Positions 48,661 through 60,250 of a stretch of DNA of 64,000 nt are shown here, one piece after another. Made by a program: the position numbers and the translations under genes. Source of the stretch: Hevea brasiliensis (lineage: Eukaryota; Streptophyta; Magnoliopsida; Malpighiales; Euphorbiaceae); the NCBI RefSeq assembly GCF_030052815.1, contig NC_079505.1, positions 65,191,899-65,255,898 on the forward strand, given 5' to 3'. The notes under the pieces were generated by a model. The model had not been told where the DNA came from. It did no database searches and was given only the letters and a program-made list of their open reading frames with translations. Positions within the stretch are counted from its first letter, which is position 1, and the number at the start of each line of letters is the position of its first letter.

Positions 48661-50388
48661 AACGTCTGTTCGGACAGCCAGAATGTTTGGAACTACAATT
48701 AAACTAGAGTGAGGAGACATAAATTGATGGAATAAATGTTAAGAAAATATGAGAAAAATTAAGAGAAAATAAAAGAAATGAAATGCAACTAGGTTAAATG
48801 AATCGAGGTTCCGGCAATAGGTGACCGTACCGGGAAGTAACTAAGAAGTCAGTTGCCGAACTCAGACCCGTGAGGAACCCTAGAAAGTAATTTTTAGTAC
48901 TTAATTGAAGGTTTACTGAGGTATAAATGATATTAAAAATGTCACAGAAAATTTAAGAAAAATTATTAATCGGCACCGACCAAAAATAACCTGATAAGTA
49001 TAAGGAAGAGCATTTTAGTCATTTTACCCTCAGTGATGAATTTTGACCTAAATGTCTGTTAAAATGAGTGACAATAAATTTTAAAAATCCATTTGAAACA
49101 TAAAGTAATTGTGTAATTAAATTATGGGACATGGAGGGAATTTTTGGAAATATTAAAAGTATAATTTTTATAATTAATAATTAAATTAATTTGGGTATAT
49201 ATAAGCATAAGATGACAAAATTCAATTAATCAAAAGCATTTTCCTTCTTCATCTTCTTCCATAGGCCGAACCACCATAGTTGTTTCTTCTACCATTTTTT
49301 TATCAAGCTTTAAGCTTGAATCTCTCTTCATCCACTCACCAAAACTCATAGTCCCTTTCATTAAAAATTAATCCTACACCTAGACAAAGCAATTGGCAGC
49401 CAAGAAAGAGAAGATTGGTGAAGTTTTGGCAACTTGAAGAAGTGTCCATTAAAGGTTAGTGCATGAATTATCTTACCTCTCTTCTTTAATCATGCTAAGC
49501 ATGTTGAAATGAGTTGGTATGATAAGAAAATTGAAGAAAATGATTAGTATTTGAGAACCCTAGAATTCGGCAGCCTTGGGAAACATGGGAGTTTGATAAC
49601 TTCATGCATATAAATGGTAATTTGTGATGTTGATGAATAAGTAGATGTGAGTTATATGTTGAGTGATGAAGTTACATATACTAGAAATTTGATTGCATGT
49701 GTATGTTTGAGATTGACAATTTGAGTTAGGGTTTTGATCTAACTATTGGAGATTTTTTGTAATTGCTGGAATTTGACTTTGTTGAGATGAGTTGATGATG
49801 TTTAGAAGTGCCATGAATGCCAATTTGTAGTTTGGGAGTTGGAGGAAATGAAATTTGGAAGTGTACATTTCTTTGCAGGTTTGGGACTTTATAAGTTCAG
49901 TATGTGTTTTGAGCCATAACTGAATTTGTGTTACTCCAATTGGTATGAGGCCAATTGGAAGTAAAACCAGACCCAAAATTCTCCATTTTTCATGAAGAAA
50001 CCATGCCCAAATTCTATCCATAACTTGACCTAGTTACTGTCCCAATCCAGATTGTAAATGAAATTGTAAAATATTGTGTATAAACTTTTATATGAATGAT
50101 TATGAGTAAATTATATGAATGTTTGATGATATAACATGACATGGAAAAATATGAATGGAATATGATTATATTGACAAGTAAATATTAGAACTTGCCAGAT
50201 GTTAATAAAACAGAGGAAGCTCTGTCCGGGTCTCCATAGAAATAAATTGTGATAAAAAAAAAATTTACTACATGTTTTCTATGAAGTTTAAAATTAACAA
50301 TAGATAAGACAAGATAAGATAGGGTACTCTGGCACCGAATGTGGCATGCTTTACTCGTCTACACTATAGACGGGTGAGGGGTGTCATA
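48661..50388 (+). repeat. F 5' LTR, missing its first 50 bp and about 1.8 kb internally
   Basis: Starts at the base matching 52432 of the 3' LTR and ends TGTCATA, where the usual CA terminus has become TA. Compared with the 3' LTR, a block matching roughly 53820-55675 is absent at about 50050, an internal deletion. The first 50 bp should lie to the left of element E, outside the window. Confidence 0.85.
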
Positions 50389-50393
50389 TTTAG

Positions 50394-50405
50394 TGGTATC
50401 AGAGC
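50394..50405 (+). other. F primer-binding site
   Basis: TGGTATCAGAGC, identical to that of A and at the same distance from the LTR end. Confidence 0.9.
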
Positions 50406-50530
50406 AATGGTTTAGGCGATCCTAGACTTAGATAGATAGAAAGAAATAGTTTGCATAACATGCATGGGCCTTTAATTAGAGTCGAGGTGACACTAATGCA
50501 GATTTATTCTTTGTCTATTTTATAGGATCG

Positions 50531-51925
50531 ATAGCATCTGATCCTTCAAAGCACGGGTCTCCTAGATCAATCGAGAAGGAGGTAGAGAGCCACGCACCCG
50601 CACCTACTCCTAGTAGGGAGTAAAGCAGCAGAGCCGAGTCATCTTTGGGTGTTGTGGGTAGAGCACAGCAGGCCTTCCTGGAACAGATGACACAGCTGCT
50701 CCGTCAGGTCACCAGAGCCATATCTCAGTCATAGCCACCTCCACCTCCATAGTCTCAGCCATAGCCACCACCACCTGTACAGCCACTACCACCCCTACAG
50801 CCGCAACCTATACAGAGGTCCCCATTAGAGAGACTACAAAAATATGGGGTAGTTAATTTCAAGGGTAAGAAGGAGGTTGATCCAGCTGCCACAGAGTATT
50901 GGTTGGAGAGGACAGAGAGGGTATTGCAGCAACTATATTGCACCCCAGAGTAGCAGTTAGAGTGTGCTCTGTCACTACTTTAGGAGGATGCGTATCGGTG
51001 GTGGGTGATAGTATCGAGAGAGGTACAGCCTGCACAGATCACCTGAGATTTCTTTCTGGCTGAGTTCAGAAAGAAATATATCAGCCATGTATATTTAGAG
51101 GCCAGAAGGAGAGAATTCCTGGCACTGAGACAGAGGCAGCTTACAGTCTCCGAATATGAGTGGGAATTCGTGAGACTTAGCGGATATGCATTGGAAATAA
51201 TGTCCACGGAGGCTGATAAATGCAGGAGGTTTGAGGACGGACTGAATGACAACATCAGATTGATAGTTACTTCTCATCACTTTACAGACTTCTCTTTATT
51301 GGTAGCATCAGCTCTTGATGTGGAGAGAGTCAGAGATGATGAGCAGTCCAGGAGAGACCGTCAGCCTAAGAGAGGTCTTGGACAGGGCCAGTTTAGTGTA
51401 CCAGCTACTGGTAGTAAGAAGCCTAAAGGTTCATAGAGCTAGACACAAGGCCAGAGGGGCCAATTTGGAGTATCTGTAGCTAGTTCCTTAGGTACAGTAA
51501 CAAGGGAATCAATTCCAGTGCCAAAATGTACCCACTGTGGTAGGAGACACAGAGGGGAGTGTCGACTGTTGACCAAGGGATGTTTCAGGGGTGGATCTAC
51601 GGATCATTTCTTATGAGATTATTCACAGAGGAGTGCTCCCATTGCTCTACCACTGACTGAGAGGTCTGCCTCGACAGTCCAGAAGGGCAGAAGACCTATG
51701 AGGCCTAAGACAGTTGGTACATTACAGAGGGCTTCTGAGGCTATAGAACGGCCCGAGGCTGGAGTAGCACCTTGTGTGTACGCTATGGCTCGGGAGGAGC
51801 TAGATCCGGTAGACATTATCAGAGGTATATTTTCTATTTATAATACCTTTAAATATGTATTGATAGACCCTACTTATATTCACCCCTATATATGCATTGT
51901 ACCTCCTATTGAAAGAGGATACTAA
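50531..51925 (+). pseudogene. F gag with many stop codons
   Basis: Readable in one main frame: YWLERTERVLQQLYCTPE, EVQPAQIT, FFLAEFRKKYISHVYLEARR, FLALRQRQLTVSEYEWEFVR, FEDGLNDNIRLIV, then CTHCGRRHRGEC and the zinc-knuckle-like CFRGGSTDHFL. The start codon position has ATA (50531-50533). Stops include several TAG triplets in a Pro/Gln-rich segment (about 50730-50770), before QLE, before EDAYRWW, and twice after PKGS, plus TGA in place of Trp before DFF. The last part reaches the protease entry (VLIDPTYIHPYICI). Confidence 0.88.
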
Positions 51926-52368
51926 TAGATGGGTTAGAAGATGACATACTTGTCACCAACCCTTTAGGCCATAAAGTGATGGTAGATTATCAACCGAAAA
52001 GGATCATATTAAAGATAATGAATAGAAATAAGAAGGAGACTGTATATGAGATGAAAGAAGATGGGTGCAGAACTGATTGAGGATAAGTATAAGAAAAATC
52101 TGATCTATTGGGATATACTGTGGTAACTACACAATGTTCTCGATGTTTGTGCTGTAAGCTATAGATTACAATATGGACTTGGGACTATTGTGTAGAGCTA
52201 CGTATTTCTGATAATAAATCGAGATAAGGATAAGATTATAGATCTAGGTCTAGTAAGACAGACTAAAGAGAAAGTGAAGTTTTATAACACGAAAAAGTGG
52301 AGAGACAAGGAGATAATGGTTCTTCGATTATTTACACTGGGTAAATTTCAAGGACGAAATTTTTATTT
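51926..52368 (+). pseudogene. F pol remnant
   Basis: About 440 bp remain of roughly 3.4 kb in A. The left piece matches the protease N-terminus ([17 protein letters not shown]). After a decayed middle, the right piece matches the integrase C-terminal linker (QTKEKVKFYN) joined to the last residues before the polypurine tract (LGKFQGRNFYLEG). RT, RNase H and the integrase core are gone. Confidence 0.8.
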
Positions 52369-52381
52369 AGAGGGGAAGAAT
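52369..52381 (+). other. F polypurine tract
   Basis: AGAGGGGAAGAAT directly before the 3' LTR start TGTAACGCC at 52382. Confidence 0.85.
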
Positions 52382-55300
52382 TGTAACGCCCTCACTGTAG
52401 GTAGTTCGTACGTTCTACTGTTTCGACGATTAACATCTGTTCAAACTACCAAAATATTTGGAACTACACTTAAACTAGAGTGAGGAGACATAAATTGATG
52501 AAATAAATATTAAAAAAATATGTGAAAATTAAGAGCAAATAAAAGAAATGAAATGCAACTAGGTTAAATGAGCCGAGGTTCCGGCAATGGGTGACCGTAC
52601 CGGGAAGTAACTAAGAAGTCAGTTGCCGAACTTAGACCCATGAGGAACCCTAGGAAATAATTTTTAGGACTTAATTGAAGGTTTATTGAGGTATAAATGA
52701 CATTAAAAATGTCATAGAAAATTTAAGAAAATTTATTAATCAGTACAGAATAAAAATAACCTGACAAGCATAAGGAAGGGTATTTTGGTCATTTCACCAT
52801 CAGTGATGAATTTTGACCTAAATATCCGTTAAAATGAGTGACAATAAATTTTAAAAATCCATTTGAAATATAAAGTAATTGTGTAATTAAATTATGGGAC
52901 ATAGAGGGAATTTTTAGAAATGTTAAAATTATAATTTTCATAATTAATAATTAAATTAATTTTATGGGTATATATAAGCATAAGATGACAAAATTCAATT
53001 AATCAAAAGCATTTTCCTTTTTCATCTTCTTCCATAGGCCGAACCACCATAGTTGTTTCTTCCACCATTTTTATCAAGCTTTAAGCTTGAATCTCTTTTC
53101 ATCCACTCACCAAAACCCATAGTCCCCTTCACTAAAAATTAATCCTACACCTAGGCAAAGCAATTGGCAGCCAAGAAAGAGAAGATTGGTGAAGTTTTGG
53201 CAACTTGAAGAAGTATCCATTAAAGGTTAGTGCATGAATTATCTTACCTCTCTTCTTTAATCATGCTAAGCATGTTGAAATGAGTTAGTATGATAAGAAA
53301 ATTGAAGAAAATGATGAGTATTTGAGAACCCTAGAATTCGGCAGCCTTGGGAAACATGGGAGTTTGATAACTTCATGCATGTAAATGGTGATTTGTAATG
53401 TTGATGAATAAGTAGATGTGAGTTATATGTTGAGTGATGAAGTTACATGTGCTAGAAATTTGATTGCATGTGTATGTTTGAGATTGACAATTTGAGTTAG
53501 GATTTTGACCTAACTATTGGAGATTTTGTGTAATTACTAGAATTTGACTTTGTTGAGATGAATTGATGATATTTAGAAGTTCCATGAATGCCAATTTGTA
53601 GTTTGGGACTTGGAGGAAATGAAATTTGGAAGTGTACATTTCTTTGCAGGCTTGAGACTTTATACGTTCAGTATGTTTTTTGAGTCATAATTGAATTTGT
53701 GTTGGTCCAATTGGTATGAAACCAATTGGAGATGAAACTAGACCCAAAATGCTACATTTTTCATGAAGAAACCATACCTAAATTCTGTCTATAACTTGAC
53801 CTAATTATTGTCCTAATCTAGCTGACCATATAATGAACCCAGAAAAATGACCAAATAAATAGTTCACATTCATTGGGTCATAACTCCTTCTAGACAGATC
53901 CAAATGACTTGAATTTTATACCATTGGAAAGTGTAGACATAGTACTACAACTTTTATGAAGAACATAGAGCCCAGAAATGCCTCTAACCAAACCAAATTG
54001 TTGGCCCACATTAAGTCATAAAACTGTCCAGAACCATATTGCCCAGAAATTGCTAGACATAGGCTTACTCGACCAATTTTGGCAAAAAGACCATAACTTG
54101 GTCTAAAAAAATCAAAATGCAATGAAATTTGTGGAAAAATTTCCACAAGACATCAATCTACAATATTGGTATTTTGACCAAAACCCAGAAATCAAGGGAA
54201 CTAGGTCAATTGGCTAGGTAAATTTAGTATGCAAATTCTGGAAATTTGCCTAAGTGACCACTTGACCCCAGAACAGTCTTTTAGTCATATCTCCCACTAG
54301 GAAACTCCAATTGGGATGAGCCATATTATTCTGGAAACCTAAAGAATACAGCTCCAACTTTAGTTTAGACACTTTCCTCAAATTATGAATGTAAGAACCC
54401 TAAAAGTTGAGTCAAAGTTACTGACCTAAACTGGAATCCTGTTGGCATAGGGTACAGGAGTGCAGGCCAGTGATTTAGCTATAATTAATTCTAAAAAACT
54501 TGAAAAATTGCAATTCAAAAGTTTGAGTGACCATAAGACATATAACAACAAATTCAATGAAGAATACTAAGCCTAAAAGTGGCTGCAACATGTTTAATTA
54601 AATTGGTAAATTGTAACTCTAAAATCTGCCTAGTTAAAGAGCCAGAATTAGGAAATGAACCAGTTATGGTTATTTGACCATAATTTGAGTTTTAGAAATC
54701 CAAGTGACATGATTCAAAAAGGGAAAACAAAGACAGGACATAGAGGAACACTTTCCATGAAGGAAGTATGGCCAAATAGTGGCTACAAATTTATCAAATT
54801 GATAGGTAAAGTTAAGACGTTAAAACTTAACCTAAAGAAAGGTTTATAAGACAAATTATTTTATGGTAGGGTTTTAACCCTAATATTTTACTAAACACTA
54901 AATTACATGAAATAGGTATGTGGGATTCACTTTTCCACTACAAATTGACATGAAATTTCTAATAAGAAATTAATAATGCTCAATTGCCCTAAGTAAACCT
55001 AGGCTTATATATATAGTTTGGATCGATTGGTATATCAATTAGGGACTACAGATAGCAGTACTGCCTAAATGAATAATCATTGACTAACAAAATATATCTA
55101 ATATGATTGTTCTATAGGCTTTATGCTTGCTCGTTGGCCATTGTGTCTAATTTAATTTTTGGCTTTGAAAGCCTGCCCACTGGCCTTGTGCCTGACATAA
55201 CAGTTGTATACAGGGTAGACATATGATTGTCTAACCAGTATACTCTAGTGTATCCAGCCTTTATAGTCTGTTATAGGTTACTTGGGCACTGATATAATTT

Positions 55301-56009
55301 TAAAAAGACTGAAAATAAAATAAATGCACAGATAAGATCCTGATAAATAAATTGATCCCAAAGTTAAATAAATCTGTAAAGACTTAGAATTTATGAAATT
55401 TGCTTAAAATTATTATTTTTAATTATTTAGTTACTTTTCTTTAAAATTACGCACCACTAAGCAATTCGCTTAGCGTGTTGGTTTTCTATCGCGTTGGTGC
55501 TGGAGACTAGACACAGCCGCAACAGCAGCCGCAGCAGTAGTGCCTTGACTGAGATTGACCAGATTTGCTAGTGTGTGCTAGTCACCTCAGCAGTTTATAT
55601 TTTTTTGGTGGGACCCATGTATTAGATTTTGTATTTTGATTTATTGTACATAAACATCATGTAATTACATTTTGAGATTATAAATGAAATTGTAAATTAT
55701 TGTGTATAAACTTTTATATGAATGATTATGAGTAAATTATATGAATGTTTGATGACATGACATGGAAAAATATGAATGGAATATGAATATGTTGACAGGT
55801 AAATATTGGAACATGCCAGATATTAATAAAACAGAGTAGGCTCTGTCCAGGACTCCACAGAAATAAAATATGATTAAAAAAAATTTTTACTATATATTTT
55901 CTATGAATTTTAAAATTAACAATGTACAGGACAAGATAAGATAGGGTGCTCCGACACCAAATGTGACACACTTTACTCAGCTATACTGTAGACGGGTGAG
56001 GGTGTCACA
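52382..56009 (+). repeat. F 3' LTR
   Basis: 3628 bp, TGTAACGCCC to GGGTGTCACA. It includes the block 53820-55675 missing from the 5' copy. A splice-donor-like AG|GTTAGTGC lies near 53227, as in the 5' copy. No coding sequence. Confidence 0.9.
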
Positions 56010-56936
56010 TTTTCAATTAAGTTCCCATGACAAATATGTACCTTATGATATATGATGTTATCAAAGTGAGACATTTTTTCTAATGCCATCTCATATGGCT
56101 GACTTCGTATTAAATATCAATAAAAAATAGTTTTCAACTATAATAACTGGTGTTGAAATTACAATAAATTAAAAAATAATTAAAATATAATGAACAAATT
56201 AATGAGATTAATTATGCTGAGGCACTGATATCTCACTCTTTTTAAGGAGATTCAAACCATCTGTGGTAGAAAATACCCGTAAATTGATACAATCGACTTT
56301 CTGTGTTGACTTGTTCCCTCTAGGATATAACGGCCCAATAATTTCGTCTTGTGATTCAAACCAACTCTGCAATCCAAAGCTCCATCAACAACCACCCTTT
56401 TTTTTTTTTTTACTTTAAACTCTCCCAAATACTCTCTTTTGTTTTTGGTTGTGTATAAAAGAAGAGAACTTACAACTATACATATAGATAATATTTAAAC
56501 ATAACTCAAGTTAAATTAAAACTAAGTTACTTTAATAAATAGTTAAACAAATAAATTTAAGTTAAAAATAATTAATATATATATATATATATATATAAGG
56601 GCTGCATTAGCTTTGCCAAAAATGCCTTTAACCCTTTATATTATTTATAATTAATAATTTTTATTATTTAAATTTTATTAATTTTTTAGAGTTTAAAAAA
56701 TTTTAAATTGTTATTTAATCTTACTTGTATTTAACTTCTTCTTAATTAAAATTTTAGTGACAATAAAAGACTAAATTTAATTAGCTAGAGTTTAAATAAA
56801 TTTAAAATTCTTAAATTTATTTGTATTTAAATATCCTTATAAACTTAAAATATTTATGAAAATTATTATAATAATGAATTTAAATTAAAATTTTAATTTT
56901 AATATAAATTCTATTAATTATTAAAAATATTAAAAT

Positions 56937-57165
56937 TGCGGAAGTTGCACAATGTTAGATTTCCTATTTACATTCCCATTTGAAGAAGAATTCTTATTCA
57001 TATATATTTGTATTTAAATATCCTTATAATCTTAAATTATTTATAAAACTATTATACTAGTTAATCTAAATTTTATTTATTAATTACTAAAAATATTAAA
57101 ATTTTGGAAGTTGCACAAGGTTAGGCTTCCTATTTACATTCCCGTTTGAAGGAGAATTCTTACTA
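56937..57165. repeat. Direct repeat of about 65 bp, two copies 168 bp apart
   Basis: The segments near 56937-57000 and 57106-57168 share 'ggaagttgcaca.g.tag', 'ttcctatttacattccc' and 'agaattctta' in the same order. Likely part of a repeated small element rather than a gene. Confidence 0.65.
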
Positions 57166-57610
57166 GGGGGGGGAGGAGAGGAGGAGACATTAGTTTTGCA
57201 AAAAATTGTCCTTTATTTTTCAAATTAATTGTATTTATATTTTTATTATTTAAATTAATTTTAACGCTTATATATATTTAAAATTCTTAATTTTAGATTG
57301 TATATAAATTTATAATTTTAATCTTATTTATACTTAACTTTAATTATAGATAAAATTTTATAAAAAGTAATTAGCTAAAATAAAAAATTAATACGTGAAA
57401 AATAAAAATACAATTAATTTGTAATTTATAATATATATGAATGTGTGAACGGAAAATATTAGGATTTTAAAAAATATCCATGGCAATTTAGTATTATGAC
57501 AATAATGAATTAATTTTAATTTATTAAATTAATCAATATATTTTAATAAATTTTAAATTAGAAAATCCTAATAAGTAATAGGAATCCTAACAAGAGTAAA
57601 ATTATAGAAA

Positions 57611-57785
57611 TATGGCTCCAAATACAGGGCTTTTTTGTGAGATCTAATAGAGGTCATGTAGTAACCAAGAAAGAATTAAATGATAAGTGCATGACAATTT
57701 TCTCGTAGGTGATGGCTCCAAATACAAGTCTCTTTATTGGATCTAATAGAGGTCACGTAATAAACAAAAAAGAATTAGCTCCACG
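57611..57785. repeat. Direct repeat of about 75 bp, two copies 103 bp apart
   Basis: 'atggctccaaatacag' to 'aagaattag' occurs at about 57611-57685 and again at 57714-57780 with scattered differences (ggatctaatagaggtcacgta in the second, shown shortened). Local tandem duplication of unknown source. Confidence 0.7.
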
Positions 57786-57964
57786 TCCTTCTAATAAAAA
57801 AGGGGTAAGTTGATTTTCAAAACCAAATTTGCATAGTTTATATCATCCTTTTAAAATTTTGGTATCCAAATTTACATAGTTTATTTCATCCTCTAAAAAT
57901 TTTGGTATCTTTTCAAATGAAAGACATATTCTTGATACTGAATTGTAGAGGTATATTATAGCCA

Positions 57965-58232
57965 TGAAAGTATACAAGCAGGATTTATGTTGGATGTATA
58001 CTAATATTATTGTATGTCACTTAGATGAATGGTTGACTCAACGATGTTATATGGCTTCAGATTCGCTTGAGCATAACAAATTGCTTATATAAAAATTGGG
58101 CAAGGATAAGCATGCCTTGAAGGTGGCTAAGAGAAAGTTGGTCACACATAATAAAAGGGCCAAGAAGAAGCGTGAGGAGATGTCTAGTGTTCTCCTCAAA
58201 ATGAGGTACATTGCGAGGATTGTACACATATA
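57965..58232 (+). pseudogene. Unidentified coding-like fragment
   Basis: From ATG 57965 an open stretch reads with balanced codon content, unlike the AT-rich DNA around it: DEWLTQRCYMASDSLEHNK, one TAA stop, then a basic stretch [40 protein letters not shown], ending at 58232. I do not recognise the family. The Lys/Arg-rich second half resembles a coiled or nucleic-acid-binding region. It may be a piece of a host gene or an unknown transposon. Confidence 0.3.
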
Positions 58233-58360
58233 AGTTAACTTTTTTTTTTTTAGTGTAAAAATAAAGTAAATAGAGTTTTATTATAATTAGTGTACTATAT
58301 AAGAGATTGTGATCATCATCTACGAATTTAAGATATTTTTCTAAAAAAAAATTATGCAAA

Positions 58361-58361
58361 G

Positions 58362-58436
<75 letters not shown>
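58361..58436. repeat. Back-to-back (ATA)n/(ATT)n microsatellite
   Basis: About 30 bp of ATA/TAA repeat runs straight into about 45 bp of ATT/TTA repeat, making a near-perfect inverted repeat able to fold into a long A-T hairpin. Confidence 0.9.
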
Positions 58437-58594
58437 TTGAGATAAACTTAGAATTTTTTTTGTTAAAATTATTTTTTAAATTTTATTTTAAAGATTTATT
58501 ATTTTAAATTACTATAATTTTAGGAATTTTGTAAAATGGAATAATATTACGAGAGAATGATTTAACCTTTAATTTTTTTAGTTAATTTTTTTTC

Positions 58595-58596
<2 letters not shown>

Positions 58597-58664
<68 letters not shown>
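58597..58664. repeat. (AT)n microsatellite of about 66 bp
   Basis: Uninterrupted AT dinucleotides from 58597 to about 58663. Shorter AT runs are at 56574-56597 and 59569-59599. Confidence 0.95.
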
Positions 58665-58667
<3 letters not shown>

Positions 58668-59083
58668 ATTAAATGCATAGCATAAAATTTACAAATTTTA
58701 AATTTCAGTTCATAATAATAATAATAATCAATTTAAACTTTTCAAACTTTATTATGCTCAATCAATTTAAATATTTGAATTTTTATTTATAACACTAAAA
58801 ATTTAATATTATATATTAAAATAAAATTTTTTAAAAATTATGTTAGATTTTCTAATAAGAGTAAAGCTTTATAGACCATTTATATTACATTATATTAAAT
58901 AAGTAAAAACAAATATTTTAAAACAAAATAAAAAATTATGTGTATTATAAATTATTATTTAATGTTTATAAAGTAGTTATAAGTAAATAATTAAAAAATA
59001 AAAATAATTACACGTGCTTCAAAATTAGTCTATAATATATATTATAATTCTATAATTTATATCTATAACAATCCATAATTTAT
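58665..59083. other. AT-rich spacer, no gene seen
   Basis: Stops in all frames and no recognisable motif; runs of A and T only. Confidence 0.5.
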
Positions 59084-59562
59084 CTATAACCAATAATATA
59101 TATAAAAGTGAAAAGAGTGGAGAATAATGTGATAAAAAAAATACTAGTTGGAAAAAGGGAAATAATTGGATGGGAAAAAAGATATGGTTATTTTATATTT
59201 TGACAATAAAAAGATTAAATTTAATTGCCTATTCAAAATCAATATAGTTAAGTAAAATAAGAATTAAAATTATTAATTCTAAAATTATTATTCCATTAGG
59301 ATACATTTTTTTTTATCTTACAATCTCTAATCTAAATGGAATATAATAACTAATAAATTTTAATTTATAAAAGCGAAATATTCATATTCTCATATTATAT
59401 TTATATTATTTTAATTAATTAAATTAATATCTCTTTTTAATTTTTATAATTTTTTAAACTAGTTTTAATTAAGAGAAAAATATAGTCATGATAATTTAAT
59501 ATTATGCAAATGAGAGTTAAATTTAATTGATTATTGAAAATCAACATATTATGATAGTATTG

Positions 59563-59604
<42 letters not shown>

Positions 59605-59640
59605 GACAACGGGACAAATAACGTGCAATGCACGTTTAAG
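59084..59640 (+). mobile_element. Possible decayed non-autonomous Helitron-like element
   Basis: Starts with TC in 'tctataaccaataat', soon followed by 'tatataaaagtg', a start seen in several plant Helitron-like repeats. At the other end is a near-perfect 17-bp palindrome AACGTGCA-A-TGCACGTT (59620-59636), like the subterminal hairpin of Helitrons. The expected CTRR end after the hairpin is not seen, so this is weak. Confidence 0.25.
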
Positions 59641-60250
59641 AATATTGCCCCACTCATTTTAACATTATTAGAAAGAGAGTTTACCAACCAAAGCAGAATT
59701 TTATGCCTAATGAAGATGTGACTTGAATCTTCACTTAGCAAAACAATAACCTCTACTTTAGAGTTAGAGCAGTTTCAGACTTGAACTTTAACTGCTTAGG
59801 GGATATAAAGGATAATTGTTCACACATAAAGATCTAAGTATTAATATATATGAGCTTTAACAAGCAACATATTATGGCCTTGTGCTCTCCCTATTTTCAT
59901 GAGTGTATTTAAGAATAAACCCGATTCTTCTAAGAAGAGGCCCACCTCCACACTCATTTAGGTGAATCTGTTAAGGGTGCTCCTATAATTCTAACACCTC
60001 ACTCATAAGAGCTACAGAAATTCATTAAGAGTTTATTTCAATTCAACCTCTTCTCATTAAAAAATAAATGCACTCACATTAAAAGGATAGGTTGAAGAAA
60101 ATATAGTGCATTTCTTATGACCACTATATAATTCTTTTTTGCCATTGAATCCAATTCTAAGGATCTATAGTCCTTAGATTAGGTATCCTTATATGTGGTT
60201 CTTGATTGTATTGTGTTTAATCCCATCCCCCTCGAAGTATTCCAAATCCT
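59641..60250 (-). other. Decayed tail of the copia remnant, possibly including its LTR
   Basis: Non-coding on both strands. On the minus strand a TGTTAGAATT at 59996 could be an LTR start. No matching second LTR is in the window, so the boundary is unproven. Position directly behind the RNase H-like end of the copia remnant is the only support. Confidence 0.3.

Larger units (their letters stand above)
48661..56009 (+). mobile_element. Element F: old, internally deleted Ty3 chromovirus, host of E
   Basis: 5' LTR from 48661 (its first 50 bp are cut off by E), primer site, gag with many stops, a short pol remnant, polypurine tract, full 3' LTR to 56009. The right target duplication would be ttttc (56010-56014). 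The two LTRs differ at about 20 positions in the first 240 aligned bases, the highest in the window. The primer site and Gag sequence are like A's, so it belongs to the same broad clade, but it is a different family (LTRs only distantly alike). Confidence 0.88.
56010..57960. other. AT-rich DNA right of F, no gene seen
   Basis: Low-complexity AT-rich sequence with an (AT)n run at about 56574-56597, a G-rich purine run near 57167-57184 and the small duplications listed separately. Short similar starts ('gcattagctttgccaaaaatg' near 56602 and 'acattagttttgcaaaaaattg' near 57188) suggest debris of a small repeat family. Confidence 0.5.

Noticed and set aside
59437..59741. Short overlapping frames on both strands across the AT run
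   Set aside because: They are products of the (AT)n repeat (Ile/Tyr repeats).
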